A model generated the notes under the pieces. That model was not told the origin of the DNA and did not search any database. It was given only the letters and a program-made list of their open reading frames with translations. This document shows, one piece after another, positions 52,692-61,903 of a stretch of DNA of 64,000 bases. Origin of the DNA: Pseudoxanthomonas wuyuanensis (GTDB lineage: Bacteria > Pseudomonadota > Gammaproteobacteria > Xanthomonadales > Xanthomonadaceae); NCBI RefSeq assembly GCF_900215535.1, contig NZ_OCND01000002.1:124001-188000 (forward strand). The letters run 5' to 3'. The translations under genes and the position numbers were made by a program. Each line of letters starts with the position of its first letter. The stretch's first letter is position 1.

Positions 52692-54647
52692 TCAGAACGC
52701 GTAGCAGGAGCAGCCCAGCGCACCCCAAAAGCCGCGCACGTCGCGGCTGGGCGTTTGGCGCTGCGAGGCATGCCCATGCCCGTGCATGGCGCACGTCTGG
52801 CCGTGCGGATGGAGGTGCGCAGACGCGAACGCAGCGCTGGCCTGCGCCAGGCTGCCGCCCCGGTAGCCGCCGAAACGGTTGACCGGCGACCAATCCGGCA
52901 TAGGCGCCGGCAGCTGCGGAGCCAGCGGGGAGAAATCTTCATCGCCGTGCACGATCTTTCCGCCGACCACGGTCAGCACGCTGGTGATGTCCTTGATAGC
53001 CTTCTCTTCCACGCTGAAGAAATCGGCCGACAGCAGCGAAAAATCCGCATGTTGTCCCACCGCCAGGCGGCCTTTGCGGTCCTGATCGTCGGAAAACCAG
53101 GCGCTGCCATGGGTCCACAATCGCAACGCTTCCTCGCGCTGCAACCGGTTGTCGTCGCCGTACATCGGCATACCGCCCACGGTGCGGCCGCTGACCAGCC
53201 AATACAACGATATCCAGGGGTTGTAGCTGGCCACGCGGGTGGCATCGGTTCCGGCGCCGACCGCAACGCCTGCGGCGAGCATGCGGCGTACCGGCGGCGT
53301 GCGCTTCAGCATGTCGGTGCCGTAGCGGTCGGCGAAGAACTCGCCCTGGAATGCCATGCGGTGCTGGATGGCGATGCCGCCGTTCAGCGCGCGCACGCGG
53401 TCGATGTTGCGTTCGGAAATGGTTTCGGCATGATCGACGATCCAATGCAGGCCGTCGAATGGAACCTCGCGGTCGACCTGTTCGTAGACATCCAGCACGC
53501 GCGAGATGCTTTCGTCGTAGGTGGCATGGATGCGGAAAGGCCAACGATTTTGCACCAGCAGGCGTACCACGTCGGCCAGTTCGCCCTCCATGCCGTCGGG
53601 AAGGTCCGGGCGCGGTTCGCGGAAATCCTCGAAATCCGCGGCGGAGAACACCAGCATCTCGCCGGCACCGTTGTGGCGCAGCATGTCGTCGCCCTGGCGC
53701 GGCCGCAGCAGTTGCGTCCAGCGCTGAAAGTCGGCGACTTCGCCGCCTTTGTTCTGGGTGAACAGGTTATAGGCGATGCGCACGGTCAGTTCGCCGTCGG
53801 CATGCAGCTTGTGGATGATCTCGTAGTCTTCCGGATAATTCTGGAAGCCGCCGCCGGCATCGATCACCGAGGTGATGCCCAGCCGGTTGAGTTCGCGCAT
53901 GAAATGGCGGGTGGAATTGATCTGGTATTCCGGTGGAAGCTTCGGACCCATTGCCAGCGTTGCATAGAGAATCAGCGCGTTGGGCTTGGCCAGCAGCAGA
54001 CCGGTGGGATTGCCGGCCTTGTCGCGTTCTATCCGGCCCCCGGGCGGGTCCGGACTGTCCTTGCTGTAGCCCACCGCGCGCAGCGCGGCGCGGTTGAGCA
54101 GCGCGCGATCGTAGAGATGCAGCAGGAATACCGGCGTGTCCGGCGTGATCGCGTTGATCTCGTCCAGCGTCGGCAGCCGCTTCTCGACGAACTGGTGCTG
54201 GCTGAAGCCGCCGACCACCCGCACCCATTGCGGCGCGGGAGTACGTGCGACCTGCTGTTTCAGCATTGCCATCGCGTCGGCCAGCGAGCGCACGCCGTCC
54301 CAGCGCAGCTCCATGTTGTAGTTGAGCCCGCCGCGTATCAGATGGGTGTGGCTGTCGTTGAGGCCTGGAATCAGGCGCCGCCCCTGCGCATCGATTACTT
54401 GGGACGCGCGTGTCGCGTAGGCCATCACCTCGGCGTCGCTGCCGACAGCGACGATGCTGCCGTCGGCGATCGCCAGCGCGCTCGCGGAAGCAAGCTCGGG
54501 ATGCAGCGTGGTGACGCGTGCGTTGCGTACGATAAGGTCGGCCATCTTGCCCTCCATGCCCGAAGCGATGCCGCGGCCTGCCAGACCGGAAGCGAAGGCT
54601 ACCGCCACGCCCTGCAACAGCCGGCGACGGTTGGGGTCATCGATCAT
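52692..54647 (-). CDS. Tat-exported YtcJ-like amidohydrolase with His/Cys-rich tail
   Basis: A 651-residue amidohydrolase-3 family enzyme. A twin-arginine signal lies at the start (NRRRLLQGVAVAFASGLAGR, R7-R9). The metal pair is H100-T-H102 (LNDSHTHLIRGG), with further ligands in DHAE and the HGDED region and the family's final strand VVGGKIVHG. The last 45 residues are unusual (SAHLHPHGQTCAMHGHGHAS and GALGCSCYAF), with seven His and three or four Cys, a likely metal-binding appendage. Relatives hydrolyse cyclic amides or formamides. It is the third gene of the operon, 54 bases after the hydrolase. Confidence 0.88.
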   Translation of the reverse strand: MIDDPNRRRLLQGVAVAFASGLAGRGIASGMEGKMADLIVRNARVTTLHPELASASALAIADGSIVAVGSDAEVMAYATRASQVIDAQGRRLIPGLNDSHTHLIRGGLNYNMELRWDGVRSLADAMAMLKQQVARTPAPQWVRVVGGFSQHQFVEKRLPTLDEINAITPDTPVFLLHLYDRALLNRAALRAVGYSKDSPDPPGGRIERDKAGNPTGLLLAKPNALILYATLAMGPKLPPEYQINSTRHFMRELNRLGITSVIDAGGGFQNYPEDYEIIHKLHADGELTVRIAYNLFTQNKGGEVADFQRWTQLLRPRQGDDMLRHNGAGEMLVFSAADFEDFREPRPDLPDGMEGELADVVRLLVQNRWPFRIHATYDESISRVLDVYEQVDREVPFDGLHWIVDHAETISERNIDRVRALNGGIAIQHRMAFQGEFFADRYGTDMLKRTPPVRRMLAAGVAVGAGTDATRVASYNPWISLYWLVSGRTVGGMPMYGDDNRLQREEALRLWTHGSAWFSDDQDRKGRLAVGQHADFSLLSADFFSVEEKAIKDITSVLTVVGGKIVHGDEDFSPLAPQLPAPMPDWSPVNRFGGYRGGSLAQASAAFASAHLHPHGQTCAMHGHGHASQRQTPSRDVRGFWGALGCSCYAF

Positions 54648-54701
54648 CGGGAGCGCCTGCAGCGGTTTCCGTCATGCGATGGTCAGAGCGCGACCGCGCC
54701 A

Positions 54702-55355
54702 TCAGTGGCCTTCCTCGCCCCCGAACATCGATTTGGCGTACTGAATGCCAAGCCCGTAGCCGCCGGCGTGGCTCCTGGCGATGCCCGTGGTCAGACCATA
54801 GGTTTCGCCGCGTGCCCAGTCGCGCTGCAGCTCCAGCAGGTATTGCAGGCTGGTGATGGGATACGCGCCGGCCTGGACCATGCGGGTGACCGCGCGCTCG
54901 TGCGCCTCATCGCTGACGTCGCCGCAGGCGTCGGTGATCACATACACCTCGAAGCCCTGTTCCAGTGCGCTGAGCGCCGGACCGACGATGCATACGCTGG
55001 TCCACAGGCCGGCAAGCACGATACGCGCTTTGCCGATGGCATTGACCTGGCCGGTGATCTGGCTGTCTTCCCAGGAATTCATGCTGGTGCGGTCATACAC
55101 GGTGGCGTCGGGAAACGCCGCCGGCACCTCCGGAAACAGCGGGCCGGAGAAACTCGCCGCCGCCACCGTGGTAACGACGGTCGGCACCTTGAACCCTGCC
55201 GCACCCTGGGCCACCAGCGCCACGTTGTTGCGCAGCAGGGCGACATCCATCGAACGCAGCGGAAAAGCCATCTGCGACTGGAAGTCGATCAGGATCAGCG
55301 TATGGTCCTGCGGGCTCAGCAGCAGCTTGGCGGCGGCGGTGGTGGCCTTGGCCAT
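54702..55355 (-). CDS. YcaC-like isochorismatase-superfamily hydrolase (second of the window)
   Basis: A 217-residue cysteine hydrolase. D24 (LILIDFQSQM) and the nucleophile C122 (LWTSVCIVGP) are in place, as are SMNSWEDSQI and the C-terminal GETYGLTTGIARSHAGGYGL stretch. The length equals that of the copy at 18211, but the sequences differ widely, so they have different substrates. AAGGAGA before ATG 55355 supports the start. It follows the AraC gene by 85 bases and begins the hydrolase/MFS/XapX part of the operon. Confidence 0.88.
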   Translation of the reverse strand: MAKATTAAAKLLLSPQDHTLILIDFQSQMAFPLRSMDVALLRNNVALVAQGAAGFKVPTVVTTVAAASFSGPLFPEVPAAFPDATVYDRTSMNSWEDSQITGQVNAIGKARIVLAGLWTSVCIVGPALSALEQGFEVYVITDACGDVSDEAHERAVTRMVQAGAYPITSLQYLLELQRDWARGETYGLTTGIARSHAGGYGLGIQYAKSMFGGEEGH

Positions 55356-55440
55356 TGGGGTTTCTCCTTGCGGTAGGAATTGTTTAGCGGAATCGGACGG
55401 ATTGGCCGCGCGCATGCGTTGTGCGCGCTGCGGGCTCCGA

Positions 55441-55938
55441 CTAGCGATGGAAGGACGCGCGGCCGAAACGGCAAGCGGGGTCTTCGGACCCCGAATGCGG
55501 ATGCAGGCGCGAGAAGGCGCGCGGCGACACTCCGGTAAAGCGGCGGAAAGTGCGGGTGAAGTGGCTCTGGTCGAAGAAGCCGAGCGCGGCGGCGGTCGCG
55601 GCGATCTTCTGGTCGCCGCGGACGAGCATCCGCTTGGCCGCTTCCATGCGCGTTTTCAGTACGTACTCCATCGGGCTGCTGCCGACGCTGACGCGGAACA
55701 TCCGCGCGAAATGGAAGCGGCTGATGCAGGCTGCGCGTGCCAGATCGGCCAGCGTGAAACTTTCGCAGAGATGCTCGTGGATATAGGCGAGGGTCCGCTC
55801 CAGCGCACGCGCGCTGAGGCCGTGGGATGCGATCCGGGTATGCGGTTCGGCAGCGCAGGGAGCCGCTGCGGCCGCTTGAACCGGACTGGAGGAAGAGGCG
55901 GCTTCTGGCACGATGTGTTCCCGTATCGGACAGGGCAT
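55441..55938 (-). CDS. AraC-family transcriptional regulator
   Basis: A 165-residue regulator. The C-terminal double helix-turn-helix spans residues about 50-155 (YIHEHLCESFTLADLARAAC, ISRFHFARMFRVSVGSSPME, GFFDQSHFTRTFRRFTGVSP). The N-terminal 45 residues are low-complexity and lack a ligand domain, so it may respond to another protein or act constitutively. ATG 55938 is the best start but has no clear ribosome site; the frame is open further upstream. It lies first in the minus-strand operon and faces the sensor kinase gene across 260 bases. Confidence 0.83.
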   Translation of the reverse strand: MPCPIREHIVPEAASSSSPVQAAAAAPCAAEPHTRIASHGLSARALERTLAYIHEHLCESFTLADLARAACISRFHFARMFRVSVGSSPMEYVLKTRMEAAKRMLVRGDQKIAATAAALGFFDQSHFTRTFRRFTGVSPRAFSRLHPHSGSEDPACRFGRASFHR

Positions 55939-56198
55939 TGGGCGTTTGCTGCCAACGGCGCATGTCACGACGCTGCGGTGCCGTTGGCTGCGCTTGCGCA
56001 AACAGGATGCCGGCAGCCACCGACTGGCCGAAACCCCGATCCGGGTGACGACCCGCTCCCCCATAAGGGTAGGTACGCTGACGCAGCGTGGCGCAGTCCG
56101 TACGATTGCGTCCTGGAGAAGGACCGCTTCAGCCAACCGGTGGCCGATCGCGTCTTTCCGTCGAAGCACCCCCGGCCTACCTGGACAAATCGCTGCAG

Positions 56199-59100
56199 AT
56201 GCTTTCGCTCACGTTGCCGTACCGATGGATTCTCACGTGCCTGCATGCGGGTATGCTGACCATCGCCATGTGCGTCCCGGCAATGGCGATCGAACCGGAT
56301 CAGGGCCTGTCCAGCTTCCACCACAGCACCTGGACGATCCGCGAAGGCGCCCCTGCCGACATCTGGGCGCTGGCTCAGGCGCCGGACGGGTTTCTCTGGT
56401 TGGGCACGGGCAGCGGGCTGTTCAGATTCGACGGAATCCGGTTCGAGCGCCGGGAGCCGCCGGCTGGCGCGCAGCTGCTGTCGAACAACATCACCGCGCT
56501 GACCATTGTCGGCGCGGAGGAAACCTGGATCGGCTACTACGCTGGCGGCGCCAGCGTGATGACGCCGGACCGCATCGTGCACTACCCACCGGGCAACGGC
56601 ATGCCGGACGGGGCGGTGTACCGCATTGCCCGCGGCAACGACGGAACCATCTGGATCGCGACGGTGCACGGGTTGGCGCGTTTCCGCGATGGGCGTTGGC
56701 ATACCGTCGGCGCCGATTGGAACTATCCTTGGACGCACGCGGACTGGGTGCTGGTGGATTCCCGCGGCACGCTATGGGTCGCCACGGGCGACACCGTGGT
56801 TTATGCCAGGCCAGGAGCCCGCGCGTTCGCACGTACTGGCGTGAGTTCCGCGCCGTACGCCGTACTGGCCGAAGCGCCGGATGGCAGCGTCTGGATCTCC
56901 GACAGCCTGCATGGAACGCGTCCGGTTGCCAGTGAATCCGCCAAGCCCGCGTACCGGCTGGTGCCCGGACTGGCAACGCTGCAGTCCAAGCGCATGCTGT
57001 TCCACAGCGACGGCAGCCTGTGGGGAACGGAGGCCGAGCGCGGCGGCGTCTATCGGGTGCCTTTCCCTGCCGGCGCCACGGAGCAGAGCGCCAGGGGCGG
57101 GGGAACCGGAGTGGAGGCGTATTCCAAACGCCAGGGCCTGACTTCCGACATGGCCGTGCCGGTGCTGGAGGACAACGAAGGCAATGTATGGGTGGGTACC
57201 AATCTTGGGCTCAACCGTTTTCGCCGCAACAACGTCGTTGCGCTGGCGGAAGTGGCCGAGTTTGCCCATCTGGGATACGGTTTGACCAGCGGCGCCGGCG
57301 ACTCGGTCGCCCTGGTTGGCGGTGGCACCTTGTTCCGTACCGACGGGAGGACCACGCAAGCGGTCATGCACTCTCTGCCGCGCATAACATCCGCGCACGA
57401 AAGCGCCGACGGCGTGCTCTGGCTGGTGGGATACGAACGGCTATGGAGATTGCACGGCGGCCAGCGCCGGCAGATTGCATTGCCAGGGAACCGGACCGCG
57501 CACGAAATCCGTGCGCTGGGATCGGACCGAACCGGTGTTGCGTGGCTGTCGCTCGATGGCGAAGGAGTCTATCGCTACCGCAATGGAACCTGGAACAAGG
57601 TGGAGGTTCTGCCGGATGCGCTGCCGAGCGTGCTGGCGGCGGGTGCGCGCGGCGGCATGTGGCTGGGTTATGCCGGAAGCCGGGTGGCGAGCTCGGACGC
57701 GCGCGCAAGCCGCAGCTATGGCGAGCAGGAAGGCCTGCGGGTCGGCAACGTCACCGCTATCAGCGCCAGCGAGCGCAACGTGGTGGTAGCCGGCGAAAAA
57801 GGCATCGCGTTGCTGGACGGCGGCAGGTTCCGTTCGCTGCAGCAGCCGGGCAGCGAATTCACGGGCATCACTGGCATTGCCGAAACGCCCGAGGGCGATC
57901 TGTGGCTGAACGGCAACCGGGGTGCTGTTCGCATCGCCGCGACGGAGCTGCGCCGGGCTGTGACCGAATCCGGATACGAGCCGCTCTACACGCTGTTCGA
58001 CGCGCAAGACGGACTGCCCGGTATCGCCGTGCAATCCCATGCGGTTTCGACCATCATCAGGACGGACAACGGCTTGCTGTGGTTCGCCACCAACCAGGGC
58101 GCGGCGTGGATAGACCCGACCCGCATCCACCGCAATCCTCGGCCGCCGATGGTGTCCATTCGTTCGTTGGCGGCAGATGGCATGGTGCAGGCGTCCTGCG
58201 CGCCGATCAGGTTGAAAGAACGCACCACCCGCGTTGAGATCGATTACACCGCCACCAGCCTGACCTTGGCCGAGCGCAACCGTTTCCGTTACCGGCTCGA
58301 AGGCGTCGAAGCGGATTGGCAGGACGCGGGCACGCGCCGCCAGGCGTTCTACACCAACCTGGGCCCCGGCGACTATCGCTTCCGCGTCATCGCCGCGAAC
58401 AACGATGGGGTGTGGAACGAGCAGGGCGCGAGCCTGGATTTCAGTATTGCGCCGACGTTCTTCCAGAGCCGATGGTTCGTGTTGTTGTGCGTGCTGGTCG
58501 GCACCGGCGCGCTATGGCTGCTGTACCTGCTGCGCCTGCGCCAGCTCGGCCTGCACATCCGCACCCGTTTGCACGAGCGCCACATGGAACGCGAGCGCAT
58601 CGCGCGCGAATTGCACGATACGTTGTTGCAAAGCATTCATGGGCTGATCCTGCGGTTTCAGGCGGTCGCCGAAACGATACCGCCGCGCGACCCGGCGCGC
58701 ATGGCAATGGAGAGTGCGCTGGATCGGGCCGACCAGGTGCTGGTGGAAGGGCGCGAACGGGTACTCGATCTGCGTGCCTCCACGCAGTATTCGGGCGATA
58801 TGTCGGAAGTGTTCTCCAAGGTTGCCGAAGAGCTTGCGGAGGAACATCCGGCCACGTTCCGCATTGCGACCAAGGGCCTGGCGCAGGCGCTGGACCCGCT
58901 GGTGCGCGACGAGATATTCCGCATCGGGCGCGAGGCTCTGCTCAACGCCTATCACCACGCCGACGCTGGCACCATCGAGGTGGAGATCGACTATGCCCGT
59001 GACGAACTGCGGCTGCGCTTCGTGGACGACGGACGCGGTGTGGACGCCAAAGTGCTGGAGGGCGGCAGGCCCGGGCACTGGGGCCTTTCGGGCATGCGCG

Positions 59101-59264
59101 AAAGGGCCGCCCGGATCGGCGGACGATTGAGCATCTGGTCCCGGGCCGGCGCCGGAACCGAAGTGGAACTCAGAATACCCGCCGACTCCGCCTATCGGCC
59201 CTGCCTGAAAGCATCGCGCTGGAAAGGGCTGCGCGCGCTTTTCGGCCGCCGTGACCGCGATTGA
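56199..59264 (+). CDS. Large sensor kinase with periplasmic propeller and Y_Y_Y domain
   Basis: A 1021-residue sensor. A signal/anchor leads (ending MAIEPDQG near residue 30), then a periplasmic two-propeller region of Reg_prop blades (residues about 45-660; motifs DIWALAQAPDGFLWLGTGSG and GNVWVGTNLGLNRFRRN), a Y_Y_Y immunoglobulin-like domain (about 671-745) and one membrane helix (about 760-778). The HisKA_3 domain has H806 (RELHDTLLQS), and the ATPase domain N916 (ALLNAYHHA) and DDGRGVD. Such sensors in Bacteroidetes detect glycan breakdown products; here the sensed ligand is unknown. The start ATG 56199 gives a plausible leader. Confidence 0.9.
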   Translation: MLSLTLPYRWILTCLHAGMLTIAMCVPAMAIEPDQGLSSFHHSTWTIREGAPADIWALAQAPDGFLWLGTGSGLFRFDGIRFERREPPAGAQLLSNNITALTIVGAEETWIGYYAGGASVMTPDRIVHYPPGNGMPDGAVYRIARGNDGTIWIATVHGLARFRDGRWHTVGADWNYPWTHADWVLVDSRGTLWVATGDTVVYARPGARAFARTGVSSAPYAVLAEAPDGSVWISDSLHGTRPVASESAKPAYRLVPGLATLQSKRMLFHSDGSLWGTEAERGGVYRVPFPAGATEQSARGGGTGVEAYSKRQGLTSDMAVPVLEDNEGNVWVGTNLGLNRFRRNNVVALAEVAEFAHLGYGLTSGAGDSVALVGGGTLFRTDGRTTQAVMHSLPRITSAHESADGVLWLVGYERLWRLHGGQRRQIALPGNRTAHEIRALGSDRTGVAWLSLDGEGVYRYRNGTWNKVEVLPDALPSVLAAGARGGMWLGYAGSRVASSDARASRSYGEQEGLRVGNVTAISASERNVVVAGEKGIALLDGGRFRSLQQPGSEFTGITGIAETPEGDLWLNGNRGAVRIAATELRRAVTESGYEPLYTLFDAQDGLPGIAVQSHAVSTIIRTDNGLLWFATNQGAAWIDPTRIHRNPRPPMVSIRSLAADGMVQASCAPIRLKERTTRVEIDYTATSLTLAERNRFRYRLEGVEADWQDAGTRRQAFYTNLGPGDYRFRVIAANNDGVWNEQGASLDFSIAPTFFQSRWFVLLCVLVGTGALWLLYLLRLRQLGLHIRTRLHERHMERERIARELHDTLLQSIHGLILRFQAVAETIPPRDPARMAMESALDRADQVLVEGRERVLDLRASTQYSGDMSEVFSKVAEELAEEHPATFRIATKGLAQALDPLVRDEIFRIGREALLNAYHHADAGTIEVEIDYARDELRLRFVDDGRGVDAKVLEGGRPGHWGLSGMRERAARIGGRLSIWSRAGAGTEVELRIPADSAYRPCLKASRWKGLRALFGRRDRD

Positions 59265-59305
59265 GCGGCGAGGCGTATGCTTTGCCAACGTATGAGGAAG
59301 CGACT

Positions 59306-59938
59306 GTGCAGACGACCGGCAACCGTATAGGCATCATGGTGGTCGACGATCATCCGCTGCTGCGTGAAGGCATCGCCGCGGTGATCGGCGGCCAGCCGGA
59401 CATGCAACTGGTGGCGGAAGCGGCTACCGGCATCGAGGCGGTTGAGCAGTTCGCCGCTCATCACCCCGACGTCACTCTGATGGATCTGCAGATGCCGGCG
59501 ATGAACGGCATCGATGCCATCGCCGCAATCCGTGAGCGTTCGCCTTCGGCACGCATCGTGGTGCTGACCACTTACCACGGCGATGTCCAGGCGCTGCGTG
59601 CGTTCAAGGCCGGTGCGTCCGGCTACCTGCTCAAGAGCATGCTGCGCAAGGAACTGGTCGACACCATCCGGCAGGTGCATGCGGGCGGAAAGCGCGTTCC
59701 TGCCGAAATCGCCAAAGAGATCGCCGAATATGCCTCCAGCGAGGCGCTGAGCGCGCGCGAGATAGAGGTGCTGAGGCAGGTGGCCGGCGGCAACGCCAAC
59801 AAGCGCGTGGCTGTCCAGCTGGGCATTTCCGAAGAAACGGTCAAGGCGCATATGAAAAGCATCCTTTCCAAACTGGCCGCCAGCGACCGCACGCATGCGG
59901 TAACCATCGCGCTCAAACGCGGCATCATCGAGACTTGA
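59306..59938 (+). CDS. NarL/FixJ-family response regulator
   Basis: A 210-residue response regulator: receiver with phosphoacceptor D60 (VTLMDLQMPAMNG) and the GYLLKSML lysine segment, then a LuxR-type helix-turn-helix at about 145-205 (LSAREIEVLRQVAGGNANKR, LGISEETVKAHMKSILSKLA). The start is GTG 59306, since GAGGAAG lies six bases before it; a TTG overlapping the kinase stop is less likely. With the propeller kinase 41 bases upstream it forms a two-component pair. Targets might include the divergent operon or the genes downstream. Confidence 0.92.
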   Translation: MQTTGNRIGIMVVDDHPLLREGIAAVIGGQPDMQLVAEAATGIEAVEQFAAHHPDVTLMDLQMPAMNGIDAIAAIRERSPSARIVVLTTYHGDVQALRAFKAGASGYLLKSMLRKELVDTIRQVHAGGKRVPAEIAKEIAEYASSEALSAREIEVLRQVAGGNANKRVAVQLGISEETVKAHMKSILSKLAASDRTHAVTIALKRGIIET

Positions 59939-60310
59939 ACGCGGTCCAATCCGACATTGCGCTTCGCATAGGGCCGATCTTGCCCGGTTGATCGTCGCTC
60001 CGGTTGCATGGTGACCATGGAATTGCCGGGGAGTCATAAACAAACTCCGTTTGACCGGCAGGGGCTCATCCCTGGTCATGGAGCCGGGCTATCTACATCG
60101 CTCAACCCCGAGCAAATCTGGGCGAAACAGGTTTCGTTGAGCACGATTGTGCAATCCGCTTTTCACGAAGAGCGGCAGGCTCCTGAACAGTCGGCGCTGT
60201 ACCCGTCGCTCGATACCGGCGGACTTCAATCCCTTCCGCGCGCTCGCAGCGGCCTGGTGCCGGTGGAGCCGTTACACCGACGAATTCCTTCACTCCTTGC
60301 GGAAAGCACC
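59939..60310. other. Gene-free stretch of 372 bases
   Basis: No reliable gene is seen between the response regulator and the membrane protein. The frame of the latter is open back to 60008, but there is no start with a ribosome site and the residues look random. A small hairpin (CGAAAC-AG-GTTTCG near 60123) is present. Confidence 0.55.
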
Positions 60311-60832
60311 ATGCTCGGCCTGACCACAGTGGGTATCATCCATACCGCCATCAGCCTGATCGCCGTTGCCGCGGCGCTGGCTGCGCTGTTCCGCGACAGG
60401 GAGATTTCGCCACGCAACGGGTTGGGCAAGACCTACGTGGCCACTACCGTGCTGACCTGCCTGACTGGGTTCTTTATTTTCCAGCATGGCGGCTTCGGCG
60501 CGCCGCACGCGCTGGGCGTCGTCACGCTGCTGGTGCTGGGCATCGCCTGGGTCGCAGGCTACAGCAGGGCGTTCGGCCGGCTAGGTCGGTATGTCGAAAC
60601 GATTTCGTACTCGCTGACGCTGTTCTTTCACATGATTCCGGCGTTCACGGAAACCTCCACGCGGTTGCCGGTTGGCGCGCCGTGGGCCACCGGTCCGGAC
60701 GATCCGAACTTGCAGAAAGCCATTGGCATCGCTTTCGTGGTCTTCCTGGCAGGCGCCATTGCGCAGGTGGTTCGGCTGCGGTGCTTGCAGCGCGGCCTGG
60801 CCGATTCGCGCGCCGTCTCGGAGATGGCGTGA
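60311..60832 (+). CDS. Five-helix membrane protein, unknown function
   Basis: A 173-residue inner-membrane protein with helices at [75 protein letters not shown] and [17 protein letters not shown]. The HTAIS and [11 protein letters not shown] segments with His in helices resemble small DUF2306-like membrane proteins, but I am not certain of this. GGAAAG precedes the ATG. Its TGA overlaps the ATG of the hydrolase gene (TGATG), so translation is coupled and the products probably work together. Confidence 0.75.
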   Translation: MLGLTTVGIIHTAISLIAVAAALAALFRDREISPRNGLGKTYVATTVLTCLTGFFIFQHGGFGAPHALGVVTLLVLGIAWVAGYSRAFGRLGRYVETISYSLTLFFHMIPAFTETSTRLPVGAPWATGPDDPNLQKAIGIAFVVFLAGAIAQVVRLRCLQRGLADSRAVSEMA

Positions 60833-61824
60833 TGAAGACGTCGAAGGTCCCATCCGAGATGGACGCAACACGCCGCAATCTGATGATCGGCGCCGCTTCG
60901 CTGGCAGCATCCGCTGCGATTCCGCTGCACGCTCTGGCCGCTGCTACCCGCGTGCCCGCAAACAATCCTTCCCCAATCCGAACGCAGGAGAACACGACCG
61001 TGGCCACCTTCACCACCAAAGACGGCACCCAGCTCTACTACAAGGACTGGGGCACCGGTCCCATCGTCACTTTCAGCCATGGCTGGCCGTTGAGCGCCGA
61101 TGCGTGGGAAGCGCAGATGTTTTTTCTGGCCTCCAACGGCTACCGCTGCATCGCCCACGACAGACGAGGCCACGGACGCTCCAGCCAGCCGTGGGATGGC
61201 AACGACATGGACACCTATGCCGACGACATGGCGGAACTATTCGCCCATCTCGGCGTGAAAGACGCCACGCTGATCGGCCACTCCACCGGTGGCGGTGAAG
61301 TCGCCCGCTATATCGGTCGCCATGGCACTCAGCGGGTAAAGAAAGCCGTGCTGATGGGTGCGGTGCCGCCGATCATGCTCAAGACCGAAGCCAATCCCGG
61401 CGGCCTGCCCATGGAAGTCTTCGATGGATTCCGCGCTGCCTATCTGGCGGATCGATCGCAGTTCTTCCTGGATGTCGCCAGCGGCCCCTTCTTCGGGTTC
61501 AACCGCCCTGGTGCCAAGGTGTCGCAGGGACTGATCCAGTCATGGTGGATGCAGGGCATGCTGTCGGGGCACAAGAATGCCTACGACTGCATCAAGGCGT
61601 TTTCCGAAACGGATTTCACCGAGGACCTGAAGAAGTTCGACGTGCCGACGTTGATCATCCATGGCGACGACGATCAGATCGTCCCGATTGGAGCATCGGC
61701 GATGCTGTCGGCGAAGCTCGTCAAGAACGCCACGCTGAAGATCTACCCGGGCGGAACGCATAGTTTGGGCGACACCAGCAAGGAACAACTGAATGCCGAG
61801 CTGTTGGCGTTCTTGAAATCCTAG
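60832..61824 (+). CDS. Chloroperoxidase/arylesterase-type alpha/beta hydrolase with added export signal
   Basis: A 330-residue hydrolase. The catalytic triad is S151 (GHSTGGGE), D280/281 (HGDDDQIVP) and H310 (GGTHSLGD), the pattern of cofactor-free haloperoxidases and arylesterases. Residues 1-40 are an unusual extension with a twin-arginine-like motif ([19 protein letters not shown]). The family's normal first residues ([17 protein letters not shown]) begin at a GTG (61000) that still has a GCAGGAG ribosome site, so a short cytoplasmic form might also be made. It is coupled to the membrane protein before it. Confidence 0.88.
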   Translation: MKTSKVPSEMDATRRNLMIGAASLAASAAIPLHALAAATRVPANNPSPIRTQENTTVATFTTKDGTQLYYKDWGTGPIVTFSHGWPLSADAWEAQMFFLASNGYRCIAHDRRGHGRSSQPWDGNDMDTYADDMAELFAHLGVKDATLIGHSTGGGEVARYIGRHGTQRVKKAVLMGAVPPIMLKTEANPGGLPMEVFDGFRAAYLADRSQFFLDVASGPFFGFNRPGAKVSQGLIQSWWMQGMLSGHKNAYDCIKAFSETDFTEDLKKFDVPTLIIHGDDDQIVPIGASAMLSAKLVKNATLKIYPGGTHSLGDTSKEQLNAELLAFLKS

Positions 61825-61903
61825 GGGCTGCACGTTCCGTCGTTGCGACGGGAGCATGCATTCCCTGACCGGTCTGACCGGCAAGTCGCGACCGTCCAGG
61901 CGG

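Noticed and set aside
52137..55376. A 1079-codon plus-strand frame opposite the MFS, amidohydrolase and hydrolase genes
   Set aside because: The composition is that of antisense high-GC DNA. The opposite strand has three complete enzymes with ribosome sites and active-site motifs.
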